The notes under the pieces are model-generated. The model made no database searches. It worked only from the letters and a program-made list of their open reading frames with translations, and was not told the DNA's origin. From Aurantiacibacter zhengii (GTDB taxonomy: Bacteria; Pseudomonadota; Alphaproteobacteria; Sphingomonadales; Sphingomonadaceae): a DNA stretch of 64,000 bases. Below, one piece after another: positions 55,921 through 64,000 of the stretch. The stretch lies in the NCBI RefSeq assembly GCF_003584125.1, contig NZ_QXFL01000006.1:1-64000 (forward strand), read 5' to 3'. Both the position numbers and the translations under genes were made by a program. The first letter of the stretch is position 1. Each line of letters begins with the position of its first letter.

Positions 55921-55925
55921 TGCAA
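55897..55925 (-). promoter_or_regulatory. Sigma-70-like promoter of the DUF442-dioxygenase set
   Basis: TTGCAT (55925-55920) and TATAAA (55902-55897) are 17 bases apart on the minus strand. The spacer lies inside the BigR palindrome, so a bound repressor would block it. Confidence 0.55.
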
Positions 55926-55932
55926 GTATGAA
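55903..55932. promoter_or_regulatory. Palindromic operator, likely BigR site
   Basis: Outer arms TTCATAC and GTATGAA flank GCATATATGC. AT-rich palindromes are typical of BigR. The right arm reaches into the bigR start codon. Confidence 0.6.
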
Positions 55933-56257
55933 AGCCGAAGATATTCGCGATCAAGCCGAAAAGGCGGTGGCATTGCTCAAGGCGCTGGGCAGCCACAACC
56001 GCCTGATGATCGCCTGCCAATTGGTTGAAGGCGAGCGCAGCGTGGGCGAGCTGGCCGAACTGCTGGAACTTCGGGAAACCGTGGTTTCGCAGCATCTGGC
56101 GCTTATGCGGAAGGATGGCCTGGTCGCAGCGCGGCGCGATGGCCGCACGATCCATTATTCGCTTTGCGGCGATGCGCCGCGCCGGGTGCTGGAAACGCTC
56201 TACGCCATCTATTGCAGCTCCGCCGACGATACGACCGGTCCAGCAGACGGCCATTGA
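55928..56257 (+). CDS. bigR: BigR-type ArsR family sulfide sensor
   Basis: 109 residues. The winged helix has SVGELAELLELRETVVSQHLA. BigR senses persulfide with Cys42 and Cys108, 66 residues apart; here Cys30 and Cys96 have the same spacing. A third Cys80 is also present. It represses the divergent DUF442-dioxygenase genes and itself. Confidence 0.9.
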   Translation: MKAEDIRDQAEKAVALLKALGSHNRLMIACQLVEGERSVGELAELLELRETVVSQHLALMRKDGLVAARRDGRTIHYSLCGDAPRRVLETLYAIYCSSADDTTGPADGH

Positions 56258-56288
56258 ACAGGCTTTCAGTTATGTTGGACAATCCCGG

Positions 56289-57092
56289 ATGATGGATATC
56301 GGCGTCATCGTGGCGCTCCTATCGCTTACCTCGGGCCTCCTCGTGGGCTTTTCGCTTGGACTACTCGGCGGTGGGGGATCGATCCTCGCAGTGCCGTTGC
56401 TTGTGTATGTCGTCGGTGTTCACGACACCCATGTCGCTATCGCCACGTCCGCTGCTGCGGTGGCGGCCAGCGCCTTGGCAAACTTATTGTTCCATGCGCG
56501 AGGCGGCAATGTGAAGTGGCGCTGCGCAGGCCTATTCGCAGCATTCGGCGTTGTCGGAGCTGCCGCCGGATCAAGCCTGGGAAAAATTACATCGGGCGAT
56601 CTGCTTTTGGGCCTGTTCGGTCTGGTGATGATTGTCGTCGGCCTCTCGATGCTGCGCGAGAAATCGGGCGGATCCGACCCGGATGTCCAGCTCACCCGAG
56701 CCACGGCGCTGCGCCTCACCCCGCGCCTCGCGTTCGGAGGATTGCTGGTAGGCGGACTGTCCGGTTTCTTCGGTATCGGCGGGGGCTTTCTGGTGGTGCC
56801 GGGTCTGGTTGCCGCGACGGCCATGCCGATTCTCAACGCGATCGGCTCCTCGCTGGTCTCTGTAGCCGCTTTCGGTACGACCACAGCCGCCAATTACGCC
56901 CTCGACGGACTCGTCGATTGGGAGATTGCCGCGTTTTTCATCGGCGGCGGCGGTATAGGCGGCTGGCTGGGTACTCGCGCATCGAACCTGTTGGCTAAGC
57001 GCAAACGAGCGCTGAACTTTATATTCGCGGCGGTCATCATCCTCGTTGGCATCTTCATAAGCGGCCAATGGGCGATAACAGCCATAACGTGA
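56289..57092 (+). CDS. TauE/SafE sulfite/sulfur exporter
   Basis: 267 residues from ATG 56289; the larger frame covers bigR out of frame and is not used. About eight helices in two repeats, with glycine-rich turns GLLGGGGSILAVP and FGIGGGFLVVPGLV. Removes sulfite or related products of the dioxygenase. 31 bases after bigR. Confidence 0.9.
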   Translation: MMDIGVIVALLSLTSGLLVGFSLGLLGGGGSILAVPLLVYVVGVHDTHVAIATSAAAVAASALANLLFHARGGNVKWRCAGLFAAFGVVGAAAGSSLGKITSGDLLLGLFGLVMIVVGLSMLREKSGGSDPDVQLTRATALRLTPRLAFGGLLVGGLSGFFGIGGGFLVVPGLVAATAMPILNAIGSSLVSVAAFGTTTAANYALDGLVDWEIAAFFIGGGGIGGWLGTRASNLLAKRKRALNFIFAAVIILVGIFISGQWAITAIT

Positions 57093-57138
57093 TCGCTGCC
57101 TTTTCGAACCGAATTGTCCGAAGGATCAACACTGCTGT

Positions 57139-59469
57139 TCACCGGGCGAAGCTCAAGCCGCGCAGACGCAGGGCGTTGCCGATCACAGACACCGAAGACA
57201 AGCTCATCGCCGCTGCCGCGATCATCGGGCTGAGTAGCACTCCGAAGAATGGAAACAGTACGCCTGCTGCGACCGGAATGCCGAGCGTATTGTAAGCGAA
57301 GGCGAAAAACAGGTTCTGCCGGATGTTGCGCATCGTTCCGCGCGACAGCACGGTGGCCTGCACCACTCCTGTCAAATCACCACGAACCAGTGTGACCCCG
57401 GCGCTTTCGATCGCCACATCGGTACCAGTGCCCATGGCAATACCAACATCGGCGGCAGCCAGCGCAGGAGCATCGTTGATCCCGTCCCCGGCCATGCCGA
57501 CCCGGCGACCTTGCGCTTTCAGCTCTTCGATCTTGCGGTGCTTGTCTTCGGGCGAGACATTGGCGTGTACCTCGTCGATACCCATTTCGCGCGCGACCGC
57601 TTCGGCAGTGCCGCGGCTGTCGCCCGTGAGCATAACGACCCGGATATCGCGCTTGTGCAGAGCCGCAATGGCCGCTGCACTGGTAGGCTTGATCGGATCG
57701 GCCACCGCGATGAGCCCTGCCGGACGGCCATCGAACGCAACGAACATCACCGTCTGACCCTGCTTGCGGCCATTTTCGGCCGAGCCGAGCCAGGCCTCGT
57801 CATCGATCCCGACGCGCCGCATCATCTTTTCGTTGCCGATCGCAACCCGGCCCCCCTGGACATTGGCTTCAACACCTTCCCCGGTCGTCGAAGCGAGATC
57901 CGTGGCATTGGCGGGCGAGACGCCGCGCGCTTTTGCGCCTTCGACGATGGCATGGGCCAGCGGATGCTCGCTGCCCATTTCGACACCTGCAACCGCTGCC
58001 AGGAATTCAGTTTCGTCGATGCCGTCTGCAGGCTTCACCGCCACCAGATCGGGCTTGCCTATCGTCAACGTGCCGGTCTTGTCGACCACCAGCGTATCGA
58101 TCTTCTCGAGTGTCTCCAGCGCTTCGGCATTGCGGATCAGGATGCCGTGCTGGGCACCCTTGCCTGTGCCTGTCATGATCGACATCGGCGTAGCGAGGCC
58201 AAGCGCGCAGGGACAAGCGATGATCAGGACCGCAATGGCATTGACCAATGCGTAGGCAAGCGCAGGGGCGGGACCCCAGATTGCCCAGACCACGAAGGTG
58301 GCGATGGCGATCACAACCACCGCAGGCACAAACCAGCCAGCCACCTGATCGGCGAGCCGCTGGATCGGTGCGCGGCTGCGCTGCGCGTCGGCCACCATCT
58401 GGACGATCTTGGACAGCATCGTGTCCTTGCCCACGCCGGTTGCGCGCATGACGAACCCTCCAGTCTGGTTGACCGTGCCGCCGATGACAATGTCGCCAGC
58501 CTGTTTGGCGACCGGAAGCGGTTCGCCGCTGATCATGGATTCATCGATCGCGCTCGATCCCTCCTCGATTTCGCCATCGACGGGAACCTTGTCGCCGGGT
58601 CGAACGCGCAGACGATCGCCTGTGGTTAGCTGATCGAGCGGCACCTCGCGCTCGTCGCCTGAGCCAAAGATCTTGACCGCGCTGGGCGGTGCCAGCTCGA
58701 GCAGTGCGCGCAAGGCGCTCGAGGTCGAACCCCTGGCCTTGAGCTCGAGGACCTGTCCGAGCAGAACGAGCGTCGTGATGACCGCTGCCGCCTCGAAATA
58801 GACCCCGACCCGTCCCGAATGGTCGCGGAACGCTGCAGGGAACAGATCGGGCGCGACCGTCGCCACGACGCTAAAAAGATAGGCGATGGCCACGCCGAAC
58901 CCGATCAGGGTGAACATGTTGAGATTGCGCGTCTTGAGCGACTGGATGGCCCGAACGAAGAACGGCCAGGCGCCCCATAGAACCACCGGGGTTGCGAGCG
59001 CAAATTGCGCCCACTGCGCCCAGGCCGGTTCTATCAGACGGTCGAAACTGAGCCCCGGTGCCATGTCGCTCATCGCATAGACGAACAGAGGCAGCGTGAG
59101 CAGCGCGCTCCACCAGAACCTACGCAGCATGTCGACCAGTTCGGGGTCGGGGCCATCGCCCAGCGAAACGGTTTCCGGTTCGAGCGCCATGCCGCAAATC
59201 GGGCATGAACCCGGCCCGGGCTGGCGGATTTCAGGGTGCATCGGACAGGTGTAGATCGTGCCTTCGGGCACATCCTCGACCGCGTCGAGATGCGCGCCCG
59301 AGAGATAGAGCTCGGGATCGGTGACGAACTTGTCGTGACAGCGCGGCGAACAGAAATAGTGTGTCGCGCCCTCATGCGTCGCGATATGCTGAGCCCCGTC
59401 GATTGCAACGCTCATGCCGCATACCGGGTCGATCGCGGTACCCTCGATCACACTCTGGTCCTTGCTCAT
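57139..59469 (-). CDS. Cu(I)/Ag(I)-exporting P-type ATPase with YHS and HMBD domains
   Basis: 776 residues; AAGGACAGG lies upstream. YHS domain near the N-terminus (DPVCGM), then a heavy-metal binding domain (CPMHPE, CPICGM). The membrane metal site is CPC at 419-421, phosphorylated Asp463 in DKTGT, SGEP at 314-317. The end has YN and MSLSS, as in Cu(I) pumps. Last gene of the minus-strand RND-CusF-oxidase-ATPase row. Confidence 0.95.
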   Translation of the reverse strand: MSKDQSVIEGTAIDPVCGMSVAIDGAQHIATHEGATHYFCSPRCHDKFVTDPELYLSGAHLDAVEDVPEGTIYTCPMHPEIRQPGPGSCPICGMALEPETVSLGDGPDPELVDMLRRFWWSALLTLPLFVYAMSDMAPGLSFDRLIEPAWAQWAQFALATPVVLWGAWPFFVRAIQSLKTRNLNMFTLIGFGVAIAYLFSVVATVAPDLFPAAFRDHSGRVGVYFEAAAVITTLVLLGQVLELKARGSTSSALRALLELAPPSAVKIFGSGDEREVPLDQLTTGDRLRVRPGDKVPVDGEIEEGSSAIDESMISGEPLPVAKQAGDIVIGGTVNQTGGFVMRATGVGKDTMLSKIVQMVADAQRSRAPIQRLADQVAGWFVPAVVVIAIATFVVWAIWGPAPALAYALVNAIAVLIIACPCALGLATPMSIMTGTGKGAQHGILIRNAEALETLEKIDTLVVDKTGTLTIGKPDLVAVKPADGIDETEFLAAVAGVEMGSEHPLAHAIVEGAKARGVSPANATDLASTTGEGVEANVQGGRVAIGNEKMMRRVGIDDEAWLGSAENGRKQGQTVMFVAFDGRPAGLIAVADPIKPTSAAAIAALHKRDIRVVMLTGDSRGTAEAVAREMGIDEVHANVSPEDKHRKIEELKAQGRRVGMAGDGINDAPALAAADVGIAMGTGTDVAIESAGVTLVRGDLTGVVQATVLSRGTMRNIRQNLFFAFAYNTLGIPVAAGVLFPFFGVLLSPMIAAAAMSLSSVSVIGNALRLRGLSFAR

Positions 59470-59481
59470 CGCCTGTCCTTC

Positions 59482-61026
59482 CTAGCTCTTCACGACTACG
59501 AACTGCCCCATCATGCCTGCATCCTCGTGTTCGAGAATGTGGCAGTGATACATGTAGGGCAGGTCTGGGTCGGTGTGTTCTTCAAAACGCAGGAGAAGGC
59601 GTACCTGCTCGCGCGGGTTGACGATCACGGTATCCTTCAAACTGGTTTCCAATGGTGGGGGCGCTCGGCCATCGCGGTCGATCACACGAAACTGGACGTT
59701 ATGGATATGAAACGGGTGGGCCATCATCGAAGCGTTGGCGATCTCCCAGATTTCCCATTGGCCGACTGGCACACGTTCGTTGATCACATTCATGTCCATC
59801 GCAGCACCGTTAATGGACATTCCGCCGCCCATCATGCCCATGTCGAGAACGAAACGCCGGGTTCGGACGGCTGACGACGGGTCGGTTGGAGCAAGCGATG
59901 CCAGTTGTGTCGGCACCCTGATGCGCTGGGCCGAACTTGCCGGCCTGATATCGAGGATTTGAAACACGTCTGCGGAAGCATCGCCGCTATCGCCGCGCCC
60001 CATCATCCCGCCGCCCATCATTCCGCGTCCGCCCATCATGCCCATGGCGTTTTCGGGACTGCTGGCAAGAAGGCGAAGCGGGCGTCCTTCCGAGAGATCG
60101 ATAATTACCTGCGCGCGCTCCCCCGGGGCGAGCCTGACCGAGCGGACGATGTGCGAACGATCGAGCAAGCCGCCATCGCTCGCGATCAGTTGCATCGAAC
60201 GATCACCTTCGAGCGAAAAATCGTAAAGGCGGGCGTTCGATCCATTGAGGATGCGCAGCCGCAATTGGCCTGTCTGTGCGTCGAACACAGCGTTTTCAGT
60301 GCCGTTGACGAATATCCGGCTCCCGCGCACGCCCATCATCCGCGCGTGCATACTCAGCGGGTACACCAAGCGGCCGGATCCATCGATCACGCGGTCCTGC
60401 ACGATCAGCGGAATGTCGTCGACGCCATAGTCGCTCGGCAAGTCGAGGCGCTCTTCCTCGTCGTCGCGAACATAGATCGGTGCGGCGAGCCCGGCATAGA
60501 CCTGCGGCCCGGCTCCGCGCTCCAAGTGTGAATGATACCAGTAGAGCGAAGCCCGCTGGCGAACTTGGAAAGAAGGCCTCCAGCGTTCGCCGGGACGGAT
60601 CAACTGATGCGGTCCGCCATCGGCTGCGGCAGGAAGTTCGAAACCATGCCAATGGACCGTAGCGCCTTCGGCCAGCTTGTTGTCGATATGGAACTGCACC
60701 CACTCGCCCCGGCGCATTTCCAGCGTCGGTCCCAGATAGGGTGCGTCGATGCCGATGGTGGGCGAAGCAACACCGGTGACGAATTCCTTCTGGCCTGGGG
60801 TCAAAGACAAGCGGAAAACCCGTGCGCCCTGCTCAATCTCGCCACGCTGCAAGGGCGGTATAGCGAGCAAATTGGATCCGTCAGTGCTGTCCAGCATCGA
60901 TGCGTCTTGCGCTTTGCATCCCGCAAGCGGGAACGCGGCAAAGCCTGCAGCAGCAAAACCAGCGCTTTTGATCAGTGTGCGGCGGTCCACGGGGAATGCC
61001 TGGGTTATGCGGGGTGTCCGGATCAT
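59482..61026 (-). CDS. Met-rich multicopper oxidase, CueO-like
   Basis: 514 residues from ATG 61026, chosen for AGGAGGAG upstream. Tat signal DRRTLIKSAGF. Copper sites VHWHGFE, WYHSHLE, HPFHIH and HCHILEHEDAGMM. A Met-rich insert (MGMMGGRGMMGGGMMGRG) near residue 350 would bind Cu(I). Oxidises Cu(I) in the periplasm. 12 bases before the ATPase gene. Confidence 0.93.
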   Translation of the reverse strand: MIRTPRITQAFPVDRRTLIKSAGFAAAGFAAFPLAGCKAQDASMLDSTDGSNLLAIPPLQRGEIEQGARVFRLSLTPGQKEFVTGVASPTIGIDAPYLGPTLEMRRGEWVQFHIDNKLAEGATVHWHGFELPAAADGGPHQLIRPGERWRPSFQVRQRASLYWYHSHLERGAGPQVYAGLAAPIYVRDDEEERLDLPSDYGVDDIPLIVQDRVIDGSGRLVYPLSMHARMMGVRGSRIFVNGTENAVFDAQTGQLRLRILNGSNARLYDFSLEGDRSMQLIASDGGLLDRSHIVRSVRLAPGERAQVIIDLSEGRPLRLLASSPENAMGMMGGRGMMGGGMMGRGDSGDASADVFQILDIRPASSAQRIRVPTQLASLAPTDPSSAVRTRRFVLDMGMMGGGMSINGAAMDMNVINERVPVGQWEIWEIANASMMAHPFHIHNVQFRVIDRDGRAPPPLETSLKDTVIVNPREQVRLLLRFEEHTDPDLPYMYHCHILEHEDAGMMGQFVVVKS

Positions 61027-61082
61027 GCTCCTCCTGTTTCGCGATGGGCGGCACCAGATTTGCCTGGCACCGCCCAACCGAT

Positions 61083-61466
61083 TTACTCCTTCGTGATCGA
61101 CGTGATCACACTGCCTTCAGAACCAGTACGAAATTCAAAGGCAATGCCCTCACCGACGCTTACTTCGCTGCGCAGTTGCTCATCGGCTTCGAACGCCATG
61201 GTCATTGCCGGCCATTCGATTGCGGGAACCGGGCCGTGGTCGACGGTGATCGTACCCGCTTCGGCGTCGATGGCGGTGACGGTGCCTTGCGCACTCGCGG
61301 ACTGCATTGCGTTGCCGGTATCCGCCATCGGCATATCCTGGCCGTCCATCATCATTGCATCTTCAGCCATCGGCATGTCCTCCATCTCGGCAGTGTCCTG
61401 GCCAGAATCGCAGGCTGCCAGCGCCAGCGGCGCGGCCAATAGGGTTATGAGGGTTGTGTGACGCAT
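61083..61466 (-). CDS. CusF-like copper-binding lipoprotein
   Basis: 127 residues, AAGGAGAAG upstream. Lipobox LAAC; Met-rich [15 protein letters not shown]; then the CusF-type barrel with the Cu(I) motif around [10 protein letters not shown] (Trp, Met). It passes Cu(I) to the RND pump. Overlaps the pump gene by 22 bases. Confidence 0.88.
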   Translation of the reverse strand: MRHTTLITLLAAPLALAACDSGQDTAEMEDMPMAEDAMMMDGQDMPMADTGNAMQSASAQGTVTAIDAEAGTITVDHGPVPAIEWPAMTMAFEADEQLRSEVSVGEGIAFEFRTGSEGSVITSITKE

Positions 61467-64000
61467 TCTTCTTCTCCTTGGGGTTGGGTTGGCCGTTCCG
61501 GCCGGGGACGACGCAGCAACAGATAGGCTGCGGGAAGCACGAACATGGACAGGAGCGGCGCGGTGATCATCCCGCCGATCATCGGCGCGGCGATGCGGCT
61601 CATCACTTCGGAGCCAGCCCCAGTGCCGATCAGGATCGGAAACAGGCCGGCGAGGATGACCGCGACGGTCATTGCCTTGGGCCGGACGCGCAACAATGCC
61701 CCTTCACGGATGGCGGCGGAGACTTCCTCCGCATCCGGGTCCTCACCGCGCCGCTCCAGCGCAGCTTTCAGATAGATCAGCATGATGACGCCAAATTCGG
61801 CTGACACCCCGGCCAGCGCGATGAAGCCGACGGCGGTCGCGACCGACTGGTTGTATCCCATCAGGTAAAGCAGCCAGAAGCCGCCTGTCAGCGCGAACGG
61901 CAAGGTGCCCATGATGAGCAGCGCCTCGTCGAACCGGCGGAAGATCAGGTAAAGCAGCAGGAATATGATCGCGAGCGTAGCCGGAACGACGATCTGCAGA
62001 CGTTCGTAGGCCCGCGTGAGATATTCAAACTGCCCGGCATAGGACAGGCTGACGCCCGGAGGCAGATCGACCTCGGCCGCGATAACCTCCTGCAGATCGC
62101 CAACCACAGAAGACAGATCGCGCCCGCGCACATCGATATAGACATAGCTTGTGGGACGGCCCTGTTCGCTCTTGAGCATGGGCGGGCCGCTGGTCACACG
62201 CACCTGCGCAACGGTACCAAGCGTGATCTGCTGACCAGACGGGGTCAGCACCGGCAGATTGCGCAGCTCGTCGACACTGTCGCGGATCTCGCGCGGATAG
62301 CGAACATTGATCGGGTATCTTGCGAGGCCTTCGACTGTACGGGCCACATTGGCACCGCCAATTGCGCCGGAGACGATCTGCTGCACGTCGGCGATGTTGA
62401 GACCGTAGCGGGCCGCTTCCAGCCGGTCGATATCGACATCGACATAGCGGCCTCCCGACAGCCTTTCAGCCAGCGCAGAACTGACGCCGGGAATGTTCTT
62501 TGCCGCCTGTTCGATCTGGAGCGCGACGCGTTCCAGCTCGCCGAGATCTTCGCCCGAAACCTTGACCCCGATCGGGCTCTTGATCCCGGTTGCGAGCATG
62601 TCGATCCGGTTGCGGATCGGCGGCACCCAGACATTGGCAAGGCCAGGCACCTGCACGGCGCGGTCCAGTTCCTCGACCAGCATATCCGGTGTCATGCCCT
62701 CGCGCCACTCATCGCGTGGTTTGAAGCGGATGGTCGTCTCGAACATTGTGAGAGGGGCGGGATCGGTGGCGGTATCGGCGCGCCCGGCCTTGCCGAACAC
62801 GGTTTCGACTTCCGGTACGGTCATGATCAGCCGGTCGGTGCGCTGTAGCAGCGCTGACGCCTCTCCGGGAGACAATCCAGGCAGGGCGCTGGGCATGTAG
62901 AGCAGGTCGCCTTCGTCGAGCGGCGGCAGGAATTCGCCGCCAAGCCGCGAGAAGGGAACGAGCGTGGTCAGGAAGACCAGCCCAGCGATGACCAAAGCGG
63001 TCTTCGGGCGGCGCATCACCCAGTCTAGCCCGGGCCGATAGGCCCGGGTCAGCACGCGATTGACCGGGTTGCTGTCCTCTGCCGGAATCTTTCCGCGCAC
63101 CAGCCATCCCATCAGCACCGGAACCAGAGTGATCGACAGGATCGCAGCAGCCGCCATGGCATAGGTCTTGGTAAAGGCCAGCGGTGCGAACAGCCGTCCC
63201 TCCTGCGCCTGCAAGGTGAACACCGGCAGAAACGACAAGGTGATGATCAGCAGGCTGAAAAACAGCGCCGGGCCGACTTCCTTCGAGGCATCCGCGACGA
63301 TCCGCCAGCGCTCCTGGACGGACAGAACCGTGTCAGGGTTCTCCTCGGCCCAGCGCTCCAGATGCTTGTGGGCGTTCTCGATCATCACCACCGCAGCATC
63401 GACCATCGCGCCGACCGCGATGGCGATCCCGCCAAGAGACATGATGTTCGCGTTTACGCCCTGAAAGCGCATCACGATGAAGGCCGCGAGCACGCCGAGC
63501 GGAAGGGTGACGACCGCGACGAGTGCCGAGCGCGCGTGCCACAGGAACAGCAGGCACACCAGGGCAACGACAATGAATTCCTCGATGAGCTTGGAGGTCA
63601 GGTTTTCGACCGAAGCATCGATCAATTGCGAACGGTCGTAGGTGGTGACGATCTCGACCCCTTCGGGCAGGCTTGCCTGCAATTGTTCGAGCTTCGCTTC
63701 GACCGCCGCAATTGCGCTGCGCGCATCGGCGCCCTGGCGCAGAATGACGATACCGCCGGCAACCTCGCCTTCGCCGTTGAGTTCCGCAATGCCGCGCCGC
63801 AGCTCCGGGCCGATCTGGATATTGGCCACATCGTCCAGCGTTACCGGAGTGCCGCCCGCTTCGGCGCGCAAGGGTATGCTGCGAAAATCCGCCAGCGTGC
63901 CGAGATAGCCCGAGGCACGGACCATATATTCGGCCTCGCCCATTTCGACGATAGAGCCCCCGGTTTCCTGATTGCCTGCCTGCACCGCGCGGACCACTTG
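61445..64000 (-). CDS. cusA: HME-type RND efflux pump CusA/CzcA, partial
   Basis: About 850 C-terminal residues are in the window; the N-terminus is cut by the edge. Helix signatures [24 protein letters not shown] and the following helices are HME-RND type. Periplasmic loops have the duplicated Pn/Pc domains. Works with a fusion protein and outer-membrane channel expected past the edge. With CusF, the oxidase and Cu ATPase it probably exports Cu(I)/Ag(I). Confidence 0.93.
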   Translation of the reverse strand, partial: QVVRAVQAGNQETGGSIVEMGEAEYMVRASGYLGTLADFRSIPLRAEAGGTPVTLDDVANIQIGPELRRGIAELNGEGEVAGGIVILRQGADARSAIAAVEAKLEQLQASLPEGVEIVTTYDRSQLIDASVENLTSKLIEEFIVVALVCLLFLWHARSALVAVVTLPLGVLAAFIVMRFQGVNANIMSLGGIAIAVGAMVDAAVVMIENAHKHLERWAEENPDTVLSVQERWRIVADASKEVGPALFFSLLIITLSFLPVFTLQAQEGRLFAPLAFTKTYAMAAAAILSITLVPVLMGWLVRGKIPAEDSNPVNRVLTRAYRPGLDWVMRRPKTALVIAGLVFLTTLVPFSRLGGEFLPPLDEGDLLYMPSALPGLSPGEASALLQRTDRLIMTVPEVETVFGKAGRADTATDPAPLTMFETTIRFKPRDEWREGMTPDMLVEELDRAVQVPGLANVWVPPIRNRIDMLATGIKSPIGVKVSGEDLGELERVALQIEQAAKNIPGVSSALAERLSGGRYVDVDIDRLEAARYGLNIADVQQIVSGAIGGANVARTVEGLARYPINVRYPREIRDSVDELRNLPVLTPSGQQITLGTVAQVRVTSGPPMLKSEQGRPTSYVYIDVRGRDLSSVVGDLQEVIAAEVDLPPGVSLSYAGQFEYLTRAYERLQIVVPATLAIIFLLLYLIFRRFDEALLIMGTLPFALTGGFWLLYLMGYNQSVATAVGFIALAGVSAEFGVIMLIYLKAALERRGEDPDAEEVSAAIREGALLRVRPKAMTVAVILAGLFPILIGTGAGSEVMSRIAAPMIGGMITAPLLSMFVLPAAYLLLRRPRPERPTQPQGEEECVTQPS

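Larger units (their letters stand above)
37233..64000. mobile_element. Putative metal/sulfide-resistance genomic island (one end, continues past window)
   Basis: The left limit is a tRNA-3'-end-like sequence at 37233-37249. From there onward, the genes are nearly all copper, thiol or sulfide related, unlike the housekeeping genes before it. No integrase, transposase or conjugation gene is seen here, so these would be at the other end or lost. The claim rests on gene content and the att-like remnant. Confidence 0.5.

Overview
The window comes from a GC-rich alphaproteobacterium, most likely of the Sphingomonadales (Erythrobacteraceae-like). The basis is a 5-aminolevulinate synthase (C4 haem route), a BigR-type sulfide regulator, a deoxyhypusine-synthase-like gene beside ornithine decarboxylase, and overall protein style. 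The assignment to family level is inference. Genes are dense and there is no gene-free stretch longer than 300 bases. No rRNA, complete tRNA or CRISPR array was seen.

Positions 1 to about 37,200 look like core chromosome. From left to right they hold propionyl-CoA carboxylase beta chain (cut by the window edge), glutathione reductase, a SIR2-like protein, an RhlE-like helicase, TspO, a PAS histidine kinase, an EF-hand lipoprotein and glucose-6-phosphate isomerase. Then come a coupled lepB-rnc-era-cbrC-like operon, an MFS exporter, topA with a small coupled HTH-like gene, dprA-plsY, murI and hemA. Next are a PAS-GGDEF-EAL-PilZ protein, ornithine decarboxylase, a LemA/DUF3137 pair, a GNAT enzyme, a deoxyhypusine-synthase-like enzyme, threonine dehydratase, a MAPEG protein, an otsB-GH15-otsA trehalose cluster, a second DEAD-box helicase and an NAD(P)-binding protein.

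At about 37,233 there is a short sequence like the 3' end of a tRNA (reverse orientation), followed by AT-richer non-coding DNA with a C-rich direct repeat. From there to the right edge almost every gene concerns metals, thiols or sulfide. I read this as one end of a genomic island that continues past the window.

The island has two main modules. The first (about 37.4-51.6 kb) is a copper module. A CnrY-like anti-sigma, a CnrX-like periplasmic metal sensor and an ECF sigma factor head an operon with multicopper oxidase CopA, CopB, a SnoaL-like protein and a PepSY membrane protein. A shared promoter motif, TTTGAGGG-N14-YGCGTAWA, occurs before the anti-sigma gene, copA, a DUF411 gene and a Spy-like Met/His-rich gene, and in weaker form before an amino-acid permease. 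It is probably the recognition site of the local sigma factor. A four-gene set of unknown function (glutaredoxin-MauE, K-channel-like, DUF305, lipoprotein) follows.

The second module (about 52.4-57.1 kb) handles sulfide and persulfide: an MBL-rhodanese protein, a DoxX protein, a persulfide dioxygenase, a DUF442 protein, BigR and a TauE/SafE exporter. A palindrome between bigR and the DUF442 gene is overlapped by promoters facing both ways. The window ends in a second copper export set on the minus strand: CusA-type RND pump (cut by the edge), CusF-like protein, Met-rich multicopper oxidase and Cu(I) P-type ATPase.
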